This document shows positions 45,627-52,873 of a DNA stretch of 64,000 nucleotides, piece after piece (within the stretch, counting starts at the first letter, position 1; every line of letters begins with the position of its first letter). The notes below the pieces were generated by a model. That model had not been told where the DNA came from. It did not search any database and was given only the letters and a program-made list of their open reading frames with translations. The translations under genes and the position numbers were made by a program. This stretch comes from CALAGB01 sp963789565 (GTDB taxonomy: Bacteria > Chloroflexota > Chloroflexia > Thermomicrobiales > Thermomicrobiaceae), in NCBI GenBank assembly GCA_963789565.1, contig CAWBKX010000002.1, forward strand, positions 2,666,001 through 2,730,000, in the 5' to 3' direction.

Positions 45627-46742
45627 CTAGGCCGGCGGCTTACATGTGGCAGGTTTGGGTTGGTTCTGCGCATGGTAACAGTCCGATGGATAAACGTAGA
45701 GTGTCAAATCGACTTTGGCACTGCCGTCGGTGACCTGCAGCTGCCAACAGCCTGGATTCGAAAAGGTCATCTCACCACGCCAGCCGTTTGAACTGAACTC
45801 AGTCGAACGTTGGATCCAGGATGAACGGACCACCGCCGCGGTATTTCCGTCGAGCTGTCCACTCAGACTGGGTGGATCGGGGAAGGCGTGATACACGTCC
45901 AGATAGTTTGACTGGGTCGCGAAGAAGACCGGCACGGCTGAATCGACAGTGATGTCTTGACCATCAATCCAGTAGTCCGCCACGAACGGTGTGCCATGTT
46001 CGCTTGGACCGCTCCAGGTGGTCGCCGAGCAGGTTGAGGGAGGCGGGTATGGCGTGAACTGCGAACGATAGGCGATTAAGCTCGCGACATCGGGTCGCTG
46101 GGCAAGCGGTACCGCCCACAGGGTGACATTCAGCGTATCGCTGCCGCTGGCGATGTTCAGCTCCCAACAGCCGGGTTTCGGTAGGGTGACGACGACGCCA
46201 TACACCGGTTCCTCAGGGCGCACCGCACCCGTCAGTTGCGCCGAACCGGGAGTCGTCGTCACCGTCGTCGTTGCGTCGTCCTTCAAGTGGCCGGTAATCG
46301 TGGGATCATCGTTGGCCACGACGATGGTCGACGTGCTGCCCTGGAACCAGACTGACGTCGCCGCGAACTGCTCGATGCCGAACTCGGCGTAGATCGAGGC
46401 CGGCGCGAACCAAAGATCGCCCTGGCTATACCACTGTGGGTAGACGGTTGCGTGCATTTGGGGCGGCCCGTTTGCGGCAAATGGTGTCACCGAGCAGCCG
46501 TTCGCTTGAGCAGATGCCTGCACGTCGGGCGTCCCCAACGGGGTCGGTGTTGGCGTCGTCGGAGCGGGTGTCGCGACGGTTGTTGACGTCGAGGCGGCGG
46601 TCGTCGTCGACTGCGGGGCTGGTATGAAGCCCTGGCTTGACGCGCTAGGCTTCGGACCGTTGCTCCCGCCGCCGCAGGCCGTGCCGATGAGGGCCAGTAT
46701 GAGAGCAGCGCTGAGAAAAGCGCGCCGCTTCCAATTGATCAT
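45627..46742 (-). CDS. predicted secreted lipoprotein with two PGCW-type modules
   Basis: A 371-residue protein with a lipoprotein signal peptide (FLSAALILALIGTAC, lipobox Cys at residue 23), a long Thr/Pro/Ser linker (about 28-75) and two related modules. Each module ends with KPGCWELNI or NPGCWQLQV followed by a beta strand. This looks like a duplicated beta-sandwich domain with conserved cysteines. Function is unknown. The start ATG 46742 is preceded by AGGAG. The gene sits directly upstream of the two FtsX-type permeases, which suggests that it is a surface partner or substrate of that machine (inference). Confidence 0.72.
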   Translation of the reverse strand: MINWKRRAFLSAALILALIGTACGGGSNGPKPSASSQGFIPAPQSTTTAASTSTTVATPAPTTPTPTPLGTPDVQASAQANGCSVTPFAANGPPQMHATVYPQWYSQGDLWFAPASIYAEFGIEQFAATSVWFQGSTSTIVVANDDPTITGHLKDDATTTVTTTPGSAQLTGAVRPEEPVYGVVVTLPKPGCWELNIASGSDTLNVTLWAVPLAQRPDVASLIAYRSQFTPYPPPSTCSATTWSGPSEHGTPFVADYWIDGQDITVDSAVPVFFATQSNYLDVYHAFPDPPSLSGQLDGNTAAVVRSSWIQRSTEFSSNGWRGEMTFSNPGCWQLQVTDGSAKVDLTLYVYPSDCYHAQNQPKPATCKPPA

Positions 46743-46760
46743 CGAAAAACTCCTGGAATC

Positions 46761-46838
46761 CAGATACCTACTGCCGGTGTTGAGGCCAGGTACCAGCCAA
46801 ACTGGGGTATCTGCTCAACGCTCTGCCGGCTGGTACCT
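46761..46838. repeat. interleaved inverted repeats in the lipoprotein leader
   Basis: Two inverted repeats alternate: CAGATACC (46761-46768) with GGTATCTG (46806-46813), and AGGTACCAGCC (46788-46798) with GGCTGGTACCT (46828-46838). If both formed in RNA they would make a pseudoknot-like fold. They lie in the 114-bp gap upstream of the lipoprotein start and could alternatively be two operator palindromes. Confidence 0.45.
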
Positions 46839-46856
46839 CTCAAGGTGAAGCGTTGG

Positions 46857-47207
46857 TCACACAAAAAACGGTAGCAGGATGATCCCAACCACAACCATAG
46901 GCACGACTTGCCATAACCAGTCAGCGGGGCCACTGTCGAGCTTGTCGCGCAGCACCTCCGGCACGTCCATGAGTTCATAGCGGTAGTAGCTCCGGGTGTA
47001 GGGGTTAGGTTGACGGAACAAGGCGGCGATCCCGGCGACGGCTAACGCGCCGAGGACCAGCACCATGAAGGCGAGTGCCGCTGTGTTCATGTCGCCGAAG
47101 AGAGGGCCGGCCAACCACGTGTAAATCACCGATCCCACCAAGGCTATTGCGCTATAAGCCAGACCGAACCACATATTCTTCGCAAGACGCTGTATTCGCT
47201 GTTTCAT
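46857..47207 (-). CDS. small integral membrane protein (116 aa)
   Basis: Unrecognised protein with three likely membrane helices: GLAYSAIALVGSVIYTWLAG, AALAFMVLVLGALAVAGIAA and the C-terminal WQVVPMVVVGIILLPFFV. Between the last two is a cytosolic or outer loop with tyrosines and charged residues (YTRSYYRYELMDVPEVLRDK). The N-terminus is basic (MKQRIQRLAKNMW), in line with an inside orientation. It lies within the leftward ECF-sigma to permease block, 114 bp before the lipoprotein gene. The ribosome-binding site is weak (GGTGAG about 10 bases upstream). Function unknown. Confidence 0.65.
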   Translation of the reverse strand: MKQRIQRLAKNMWFGLAYSAIALVGSVIYTWLAGPLFGDMNTAALAFMVLVLGALAVAGIAALFRQPNPYTRSYYRYELMDVPEVLRDKLDSGPADWLWQVVPMVVVGIILLPFFV

Positions 47208-47263
47208 CTCATGAAAGTCTCACCATTACCAATGTTGCTCCTCATGAACCAACCTCGTGATCG

Positions 47264-47700
47264 TCACGGCTGGACTTGAAACACGATGATCTCGCTGAAA
47301 TCCACGCCGTCAACTTGAATCGCATAGCAGCCCGGCGCCTTTACGTCGACGTAGCCGGTGTCAAAGATGTCGCCGCTCGGAGCGCTGCTGAAATAGGGAT
47401 CCGTGTCCAGTGGGAAGTTTGCACCGAAGCCGAGCGGATTTGTGCCGCCAATTTCCCTGCCGTGGATAAAGATCGGTCCGGTATATGCCGCCTCGCCGGT
47501 CCAGGCGGATTTCAACCGCGTCCAACCGTCATGACTGGCGTCCGGTTGCAAGTGGAACCTACCGGCGGGATCAGCTCCACCCAAAACATGTAGACGGGCC
47601 CGCGTCCGAGTGCTGGCTCTAGGCTCGCGTCAATAGTGTGTGCCGCATCGGCTGGACAGACGCCACCCGGAACGCCAGTGCCCAGGTGTGGAGTGGACGC
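47264..47700 (-). pseudogene. remnant of a secreted-domain gene overlapping the anti-sigma 3' end
   Basis: From about 47700 one frame reads TPHLGTGVPGGVCPADAAHT and then IDASLEPALGRGPVYMFW. Near 47570 the family-like sequence moves to another frame, GRFHLQPDASHDGWTRLK onward, ending APGCYAIQVDGVDFSEIIVF at 47264. Together they form one extracytoplasmic domain of a kind I associate with Chloroflexota secreted and anti-sigma-like proteins (Gly-Pro-Val-Tyr, His-Gly-Arg and PGCY motifs). It has no start codon or signal peptide; upstream in that frame lies a stop near 47730. One missing base would explain the frame change. It may have been the C-terminal part of the anti-sigma protein, whose frame differs from it by one further base. 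Confidence 0.6.
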
Positions 47701-48548
47701 TGACGAAGCGTGTCCGCGATCAGAGCGTCACCGGTAAGATTGAGCGCGTTGGACGTGTCGACGACGGCACCCAGGCTCCATGCGCCGATCTGCTGTTCCC
47801 CGCACGAGAGCATGGCAACCACACGTACCTGCTGAGACGGAAGGTCAAGGGCGGTCCGCTGAAGATCAGCGACAACGTTCAGGTAGCCAGGGAGCCAGGT
47901 GGGATGAACGTCGATGACCTGCGCAACGCGAAGCCGCTCTCCCTGTCGGTGTCGGTCCGCGACGTAGGCGAGGAAGCCGCTTTGGGAATCGGTAAAAATA
48001 TCTCCAGTCGTCGTCTCGCTCGGACTCGTGACCGCCGCGATCCAGGAATCCGCGCTCAATGGCTGATCCACCACCAGGGCTTTGAGCGTGGTCTGGTTAT
48101 TCTGATTGAATGCGTCAACGAACTTTGCGAGCAGTGTCGCGCCCCCATACGTCGCGCATTGCTGCATCGAGGCCAACACGCTTGTCGTTGCCGACGAAGC
48201 AGCGACGGGTGGCAGTTGAGAATGGTGCGCGTCAGTGGGATTTCCCAGATAGCGACTGTTGACGGTCGTGACCACGGCGACCCCCACCAGCAACACGGCT
48301 ATAAAAACTGCCGTAATGCGCAACGTCGATCCAAAGTGCCCGCCATGATCGTCCGCGCGCCACACGTAGCGGAACGAAAAGTCTGCTCGGCGATTCGGAC
48401 GACGATCGCCCGAGTTGCTGGTGTGCACAGCGGAGGACGTGGATCGCTCCACGCGCTGTCTGATCTCCGGCCACAGATCTGGCTCGCCTCGTGGAACCTC
48501 CTGGCGCATGAGACGGCGTAGCTCGCGGGGAATCTGTCTTGCCTTCAA
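47619..48548 (-). CDS. membrane-anchored anti-sigma-like protein
   Basis: A 309-residue protein starting at TTG 48548, whose bases overlap the sigma-factor stop (TTGA); AAGGAC lies seven bases upstream. The cytosolic part (1-74; ARQIPRELRRLMRQEVPRGE) has no zinc-finger motif. One TM helix is at about 75-97 (TLRITAVFIAVLLVGVAVVT). The outer part includes CATYGGATLLAKFVDAFNQN, resembling an NTF2-like or SnoaL-like fold. The last 25-30 residues overlap, in another frame, a family-like domain that continues downstream, so the present C-terminus may result from a frameshift. Its partner is the ECF sigma factor just upstream. Confidence 0.7.
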   Translation of the reverse strand: MKARQIPRELRRLMRQEVPRGEPDLWPEIRQRVERSTSSAVHTSNSGDRRPNRRADFSFRYVWRADDHGGHFGSTLRITAVFIAVLLVGVAVVTTVNSRYLGNPTDAHHSQLPPVAASSATTSVLASMQQCATYGGATLLAKFVDAFNQNNQTTLKALVVDQPLSADSWIAAVTSPSETTTGDIFTDSQSGFLAYVADRHRQGERLRVAQVIDVHPTWLPGYLNVVADLQRTALDLPSQQVRVVAMLSCGEQQIGAWSLGAVVDTSNALNLTGDALIADTLRQRPLHTWALAFRVASVQPMRHTLLTRA

Positions 48549-49129
48549 CCTTTGTCCTTCCCGAAAGGCTGGGTGACAGTACGGGCAGTCGGTGGATCTG
48601 ACTGGGTGAGAAGTTGCCGAAGGCGCTTGCGCGCGGCGTGGAGGTGCGCGCGAATGGTTCCGGGCGCGCCGCGGAAGCGCCATGCGATCTCACGATCGTT
48701 GAGTCCAAGATAGTAGCGATACACAATCACGGATCGCTGCGCTGGAGAGAGTCGTCGCAACGCCGCAGAGATCGAGTCGACCTGTTCGATGATGATCACG
48801 ATCTCCTCAGTGCTGAGTGTCGTGTCTTCTATCAGGGAAAGTGCACGGTCATCCGAGGAAATCTGCGAGGTAGACCGTCGCGCGGCTTTGATTGCATCGT
48901 GGCTAACGACGCGGAAAAACCACGGCGCAAAAGGTCGATTGGGATCGAACGTTTCAATATGCTCGTAGACACGAACGAAGGCGCTCTGCACGACATCTTC
49001 GGCAAGCGCTCGATCCCGCGTGATCACCTGAGCGATCCGCGTTGCCTCGTTTTGGTAGCGCCGCACGAGGATCTCCAGGCCGCCGATATCACCGCGCCTC
49101 AGCCGGGAGATCGCCTCGAGTTCATCCAC
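48545..49129 (-). CDS. ECF-type RNA polymerase sigma factor
   Basis: A 194-residue two-region sigma factor. Region 2: RDRALAEDVVQSAFVRVYEH and PNRPFAPWFFRVVSHDAIKA; region 4: LSPAQRSVIVYRYYLGLNDR, then EIAWRFRGAPGTIRAHLHAA. The gene begins at ATG 49129 (AAGGGG about 10 bases upstream) and ends overlapping the TTG start of the anti-sigma-like gene. It heads a leftward block of about 10 kb that contains envelope proteins, a lipoprotein and two FtsX-type permeases, all in the same direction; control of that block by this sigma factor is a reasonable inference. It is distinct in sequence from the sigma factor at 27328. Confidence 0.92.
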   Translation of the reverse strand: MDELEAISRLRRGDIGGLEILVRRYQNEATRIAQVITRDRALAEDVVQSAFVRVYEHIETFDPNRPFAPWFFRVVSHDAIKAARRSTSQISSDDRALSLIEDTTLSTEEIVIIIEQVDSISAALRRLSPAQRSVIVYRYYLGLNDREIAWRFRGAPGTIRAHLHAARKRLRQLLTQSDPPTARTVTQPFGKDKG

Positions 49130-49338
49130 TTAAAGCCCCTTCTACAGTTACTATCCTCCGCGAGGCGATTTTGTTTAGTCGTGTTTCATTTTAGGTATCG
49201 TGCACGACGGCACATATGTCCGGCAGGAGCGAGTGCGGTTGGCCACAACCTCGGATTGAATGGCTGAGTAGTTGCCCTCAAGGTAGCAAACCCTCGTTCG
49301 TCTCGCACTCAGAGTGGATTCCCCACATGCTGAACAGG
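49130..49338. other. divergent intergenic stretch upstream of the exporter leader
   Basis: About 210 bp between the ECF sigma start and the exporter promoter. No gene is seen. It would have to hold the promoter of the leftward sigma-factor block, but no match to sigma70 spacing was found there; an ECF-type autoregulated promoter would look different and cannot be judged by eye. Confidence 0.35.
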
Positions 49339-49367
49339 TTGACATTGAGTCCCAAAGTCGCTAGTAT
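49339..49367 (+). promoter_or_regulatory. sigma70-type promoter of the uORF-ABC exporter transcript
   Basis: TTGACA (49339-49344), a 17-base spacer and TAGTAT (49362-49367): a perfect -35 and a good -10. Transcription should begin near 49374, giving a leader of about 310 bases before the ABC ATPase start at 49688. Confidence 0.75.
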
Positions 49368-49430
49368 GGCCACGTTGCCCCGTTTTTCGGGCCTTGTTTG
49401 TTGGCTTCGTTGAGGGTTGGAGATGTGAAC

Positions 49431-49568
49431 GTGAGCATCATTCCCAACATCAACAACTTGATCATCGGCGGAGCGCGCGATAGCGCGCCGGTGAATCTGC
49501 GCCTGCGCGCAGCGTCGCCATTTGCAGATGTTCAGGGGAGGAGTCTGCCTCGGTGCCGGGTGACGTGA
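49431..49568 (+). CDS. 45-codon upstream ORF / candidate leader peptide
   Basis: A GTG-started ORF with GGAG eight bases upstream, lying between a near-consensus promoter and an intrinsic terminator. The peptide begins VSIIPNINNLIIGGARDSAP and continues arginine-rich to SLPRCRVT. The coding region contains two self-complementary stretches (GCGCGC-GATA-GCGCGC at 49473-49488 and CTGCGC/GCGCAG at 49497-49512), and the stop codon sits in a third (GTGAGT/ACTCAC, 49565-49582), so ribosome position would change the RNA fold. Most likely a regulatory leader peptide for the exporter downstream. A small exported or processed peptide made beside its own transporter is an alternative. Confidence 0.55.
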   Translation: MSIIPNINNLIIGGARDSAPVNLRLRAASPFADVQGRSLPRCRVT

Positions 49569-49593
49569 GTCAACACACTCACCAAGACCTTTC

Positions 49594-49631
49594 AACCGCG
49601 GGCAGAGATGATTCTCTCGCCCGCGGTTTTT
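49594..49631 (+). terminator. intrinsic terminator in the exporter leader (attenuator)
   Basis: AACCGCGGGC pairs with GCCCGCGGTT (10 bp); the interior AGAGA/TCTCT adds a 5-bp upper stem with a TGAT loop. TTTTA follows immediately. It lies 25 bp after the leader ORF stop and 57 bp before the ABC ATPase start, so transcripts reaching the exporter genes must read through it. Confidence 0.82.
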
Positions 49632-49687
49632 ATTTGCCCTTCACGCAGGCAACTGGAACCGTCCGATTGAGGAACAAGGGAGTAGCC

Positions 49688-50578
49688 ATGAATGCAACAC
49701 GTTTCCCCAGCATCGAACCGGTTGCCGGACAGCGTGCTGGAACAGACGTCCCCGACCCAGCGAACGCGCTGCGTGTCGAGCACGTGACGAAGGCCTTTGT
49801 GCGCAAAGGACTGTTCACACGCAAGACGTTGCAGACGACCAACGCGCTGGATGACGTCTCGCTCGACGTCAGGCGCAATGAGATCTTCGGCATCCTCGGC
49901 GCCAATGGGTCGGGCAAGTCGACCTTGATTCGCGTCATGTCGACGCTTCTCATCCCGGACAGTGGGAAAGTCAGCGTCTTCGGCTACGACGTGCGTGCCG
50001 ACGAAGGAGACGTCAAACGCTTGATCAATCGGGTGTCGGTCGAGGCCGCCTTCTTCAAGAAGCTCTCGGCTATGGAGAACCTGCTCTATTCGTCGCGCCT
50101 CTACGGTCGCAGCGGAAGCTCGCTGCGGCGCGACATTGTCACGATCCTGGGAAGCATGGGGATCGAAGAGTCCCGCATCAATCAGCCGCTCGAGCAGCTT
50201 TCGCGCGGTATGCAGCAGAAGGTGGCCATCGCGCGCGCCTTCCTGACCTCGCCGGTTTTGCTGCTGCTGGATGAGCCGACGACCGGACTCGACCCACGCT
50301 CAAAGCGAGACGTGCAGGACTTCGTACACCAGCTGCGCGACCAGCATGACGCGACGATCCTGCTGTGCAGCCACGACATGGACGAGGCGGAGCGGCTTTG
50401 CGATCGCATCGCCATTCTGGATCGCGGCCGCGTGATCGCGATCGACACCGCTCAAGGACTGAAGCGGCAGGTGGGTCAATCGCTCGGCGTGATCGATCCC
50501 TCGCTCGAGGACGTCTTTATCCATCTCACCGGTCGGGACCTTGCCACGGATGTGAGCGAAGAGGTGCAGGTTGCCTGA
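49688..50578 (+). CDS. ABC transporter ATP-binding protein (DrrA-type exporter)
   Basis: A 296-residue ATPase with Walker A GILGANGSGKSTLIRVMSTL, the Q-loop region VEAAFFKKLSAMENLLYSSR, signature LSRGMQQKVAIARA, Walker B LLLLDEPTTGLDPRSKRD and switch His in LCSHDMDEAERLC. A C-terminal extension after LDRGRVIAIDTAQGL is usual in the DrrA/CcmA-like group of drug, polysaccharide or lipid exporters. The start ATG 49688 is preceded by AAGGGAG. The adjacent ABC-2 permease follows after 29 bp. Expression is probably governed by the leader terminator at 49594-49631. Confidence 0.93.
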   Translation: MNATRFPSIEPVAGQRAGTDVPDPANALRVEHVTKAFVRKGLFTRKTLQTTNALDDVSLDVRRNEIFGILGANGSGKSTLIRVMSTLLIPDSGKVSVFGYDVRADEGDVKRLINRVSVEAAFFKKLSAMENLLYSSRLYGRSGSSLRRDIVTILGSMGIEESRINQPLEQLSRGMQQKVAIARAFLTSPVLLLLDEPTTGLDPRSKRDVQDFVHQLRDQHDATILLCSHDMDEAERLCDRIAILDRGRVIAIDTAQGLKRQVGQSLGVIDPSLEDVFIHLTGRDLATDVSEEVQVA

Positions 50579-50607
50579 GATCACTGCGAAGACTTGGAGA
50601 GTGATGC

Positions 50608-51453
50608 ATGGAACGAGTTAATCCACGCAGGTGGAAAACCCCGGCGGCGCAAGACGTCTGGCGTGAGGTGCGAGCCTCATACGCCTTCGTCGAACGCAAC
50701 TTCTTTCTCGTGCGCCGCTACTGGGGTTGGGAGATCGCCTTTCTGATCTTCAACATCACGTCGTCGCTGAGCGTGCTGTACATCGGCAAAGCGCAGGGCA
50801 CCGACAACACCAACCTGATCCTCTATCTGGGGATTGGAACGGTCGTCTGGGCCTACTTGCGCGCCGTCTTCGGGAACATCAGCGAGATGATCGTCTGGGA
50901 GCGTTGGGAAGGGACCATCGAGTACACCATGATGGCGCCCATCTCCCGGCTGACGCACATGCTGGGCGTGGCGCTCTTTAGCATCGTCTACGGGATCTTG
51001 CGCACGGCGCTGCTCTTGCTTGCCCTCTCCTTCTTCTTCGACATCAATCTGTCGGGGGCGAACGCGGGTGGTGCATTGCTCATCATCCTGATCGGCAGCC
51101 TTAGTTTCGTCGGCGTGGGGATCATGGCGGCGGTGCTGCCGCTCCTCTTCACCGAGCGAGGCGAGGAGATGACCTTCATCATCTCGTCGATCTTGCTGCT
51201 GGTGTCGGGGGTCTATTACCCGGTCTCGGTGCTTCCGGGCTGGATGCAGCCGGCGGCGCACATCTCTCCGGCGACCTATGTGCTGGAGGGCATGCGCGCC
51301 ACCGTGCTCGATGGCAAACCGACCAGTCAGCTGGGGCACTACCTGATTCCGATGGCGATCATCGGCGTGCTGACTATCCCGCTGGGGATGGTGGTCTTCA
51401 CCATCGTCGAGCGGTACGCCAAACGGACGGGTCGACTCAAGCGAAGTGGTTAG
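50608..51453 (+). CDS. ABC-2 type transporter permease
   Basis: A 281-residue membrane protein with six predicted helices, starting with WGWEIAFLIFNITSSLSVLY. YLRAVFGNISEMIVWERWEG and IEYTMMAPISRLTHMLGVAL match the ABC-2 coupling-helix region, and SSILLLVSGVYYPVSVLPGW is the characteristic ABC-2 membrane signature. It partners the ATPase directly upstream to form a two-component exporter. GGAG lies eight bases before ATG 50608. The two GNAT genes follow within 34 bp, which suggests one transcript and a link between acetylation and export (inference). Confidence 0.92.
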   Translation: MERVNPRRWKTPAAQDVWREVRASYAFVERNFFLVRRYWGWEIAFLIFNITSSLSVLYIGKAQGTDNTNLILYLGIGTVVWAYLRAVFGNISEMIVWERWEGTIEYTMMAPISRLTHMLGVALFSIVYGILRTALLLLALSFFFDINLSGANAGGALLIILIGSLSFVGVGIMAAVLPLLFTERGEEMTFIISSILLLVSGVYYPVSVLPGWMQPAAHISPATYVLEGMRATVLDGKPTSQLGHYLIPMAIIGVLTIPLGMVVFTIVERYAKRTGRLKRSG

Positions 51454-51487
51454 GGACTGGCTCAATGGCGAGCCTGAAAGGTGACAA

Positions 51488-52036
51488 ATGCGGGCGATCT
51501 ATCTGATGGGGACGAATGTCTACCTGCGGGCGATGATCGACTCGGATAAGGAGTGCGGCATCGCCTGGTTCAATACGCGACTGCCAATGGGCGGCTTCGG
51601 CCACGTCTTCCCGGTCGATGCGACCAGATCGACGGTTGTGCTGAAGGAGGAGAACCGCGGGTTGTGGTCGAGCGGACGACACCGCTACGCGATCGTGCGC
51701 ATCGCGGACGATCAGGTCGTCGGGGCACTGGTGGAGCAGAGCTCGTACCCGGTTCTGTCGTACATCGGCCTACAGGTGGCGCCAGCGCTCCCCGATGCCG
51801 ACAAGCTGCGTGCGGAGGCGCTGATGTTGGTTGTCCCGTGGCTGCGGGACGAACGACAGTTCCGGCTGATTCGCCTGTGCATCCCAGCGGATGAAACGGA
51901 GACGATTCAGGCGGCGGAAGTTGCCGGTATGTCGCAGGGAGCGCGCTTGCGCCGCTATGTGGCGCGTGCCGGAGACCGCGTCGACCTGCTGTTTTACGAA
52001 GCGGTCAATGCGCAGTGGGCGGGTAAAGATGCGTAA
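51488..52036 (+). CDS. GNAT-fold acetyltransferase-like protein
   Basis: A 182-residue protein of acetyltransferase-like fold beginning MRAIYLMGTNVYLRAMIDSD; the strand-loop-helix start resembles RimJ/RimL-type enzymes, as in its neighbour. The central strand HRYAIVRIADDQVVGALVEQ and the run YIGLQVAPALPDADKLRAEA fit the GNAT core. The usual Q/R-x-x-G-x-G/A acetyl-CoA loop is degenerate, with AEALMLVVPWL following, so it may be a diverged or non-catalytic member. AAAGGTG precedes ATG 51488. Its stop overlaps the start of the next GNAT gene by 8 bp, indicating coupled translation. Confidence 0.72.
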   Translation: MRAIYLMGTNVYLRAMIDSDKECGIAWFNTRLPMGGFGHVFPVDATRSTVVLKEENRGLWSSGRHRYAIVRIADDQVVGALVEQSSYPVLSYIGLQVAPALPDADKLRAEALMLVVPWLRDERQFRLIRLCIPADETETIQAAEVAGMSQGARLRRYVARAGDRVDLLFYEAVNAQWAGKDA

Positions 52037-52607
52037 TCCGATCATGGTCGGAGCGCGCGTCTATCTCCGCCCGCTCGAAACGAGCGACGCGGAGACGCTC
52101 GCGCGAGGCAAACATAACGAGACAGAGACCTTCTTCGAGAGTGGCCGCTGGCTGGCAAGTCCGATCGCCTACGAGCAATGGATCGAGGAGTTGCATGCAC
52201 AGCAGCCGCCCGAAGAGGTCCAGTTGGCGATCTGCCTGATCGAGAACGACGGATTCATTGGCTACACTGGGTTCAGCAACCTCGATCTGATCAACCGCAC
52301 GGCCGAGACCGAGATCTATATCTCATCACCGGATCATCGCGAGCGGGGTTTCGGCACGGAAGCCAAGCACCTGTTGCTGGAGTACTGCTTCAATCGGCTA
52401 CATCTGGAGGTTGTCAGTTCCTTCATCTGGGAGCCAAACGAGCGCTCCGTCGCGTCGGTGCTGCGCCAGGGGTATCGACCAGCTGGCCGCATCAAGACGT
52501 TTCTGCCGCAGGCGGGTTACTTCCGGGACGTGCTGGTTTTCGATCTGACACGAGACGAGTGGCTCGAGGCATGCGGCGCGTGGCGCGAGCGGCGGAAGAG
52601 TGAATGA
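52029..52607 (+). CDS. GNAT family N-acetyltransferase (RimJ/RimL type)
   Basis: A 192-residue acetyltransferase. It opens MVGARVYLRPLETSDAETLA, then LAICLIENDGFIGYTGFSNL and TAETEIYISSPDHRERGFGT, where ERGFGTEAKHLLLEY is the acetyl-CoA binding Q/R-x-x-G-x-G/A motif. HLEVVSSFIWEPNERSVASV is the matching later strand-helix. Such enzymes acetylate ribosomal proteins, amino groups of small molecules or antibiotics. The start ATG 52029 overlaps the stop of the previous GNAT gene (ATGCGTAA). As the last gene of the exporter operon it could modify the exported compound or give resistance; both are guesses. Confidence 0.88.
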   Translation: MRNPIMVGARVYLRPLETSDAETLARGKHNETETFFESGRWLASPIAYEQWIEELHAQQPPEEVQLAICLIENDGFIGYTGFSNLDLINRTAETEIYISSPDHRERGFGTEAKHLLLEYCFNRLHLEVVSSFIWEPNERSVASVLRQGYRPAGRIKTFLPQAGYFRDVLVFDLTRDEWLEACGAWRERRKSE

Positions 52608-52873
52608 CGAGAATCGGCGTTGCCGTGTTTCGGTGTCTGACGAATTGCGGGAGCAGTCGATCGCTGTTCGCCCGGGAGTAAACTCGCCGGGCTACGAAGA
52701 CGAAGTCCACTGAAGGGACTCGATGTACCCAAAGAAACGTAGGGGCATTCCCCCCGTGGCTGCCTTTCGGCCGAAGGCCGACAAGCCTAACCCGAGATTG
52801 AACATGTGCGTGACAGCCTGTCGGTGCCCAGCCTGGACTTCCCGCTGATGGGGTGACACCGCATGGAACGAAG

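Noticed and set aside
49431..52607. A full lanthipeptide or other RiPP cluster
   Set aside because: The 45-residue leader ORF has no core rich in Cys, Ser or Thr and there is no modification enzyme of a known RiPP class; only the exporter and acetyltransferases are present.
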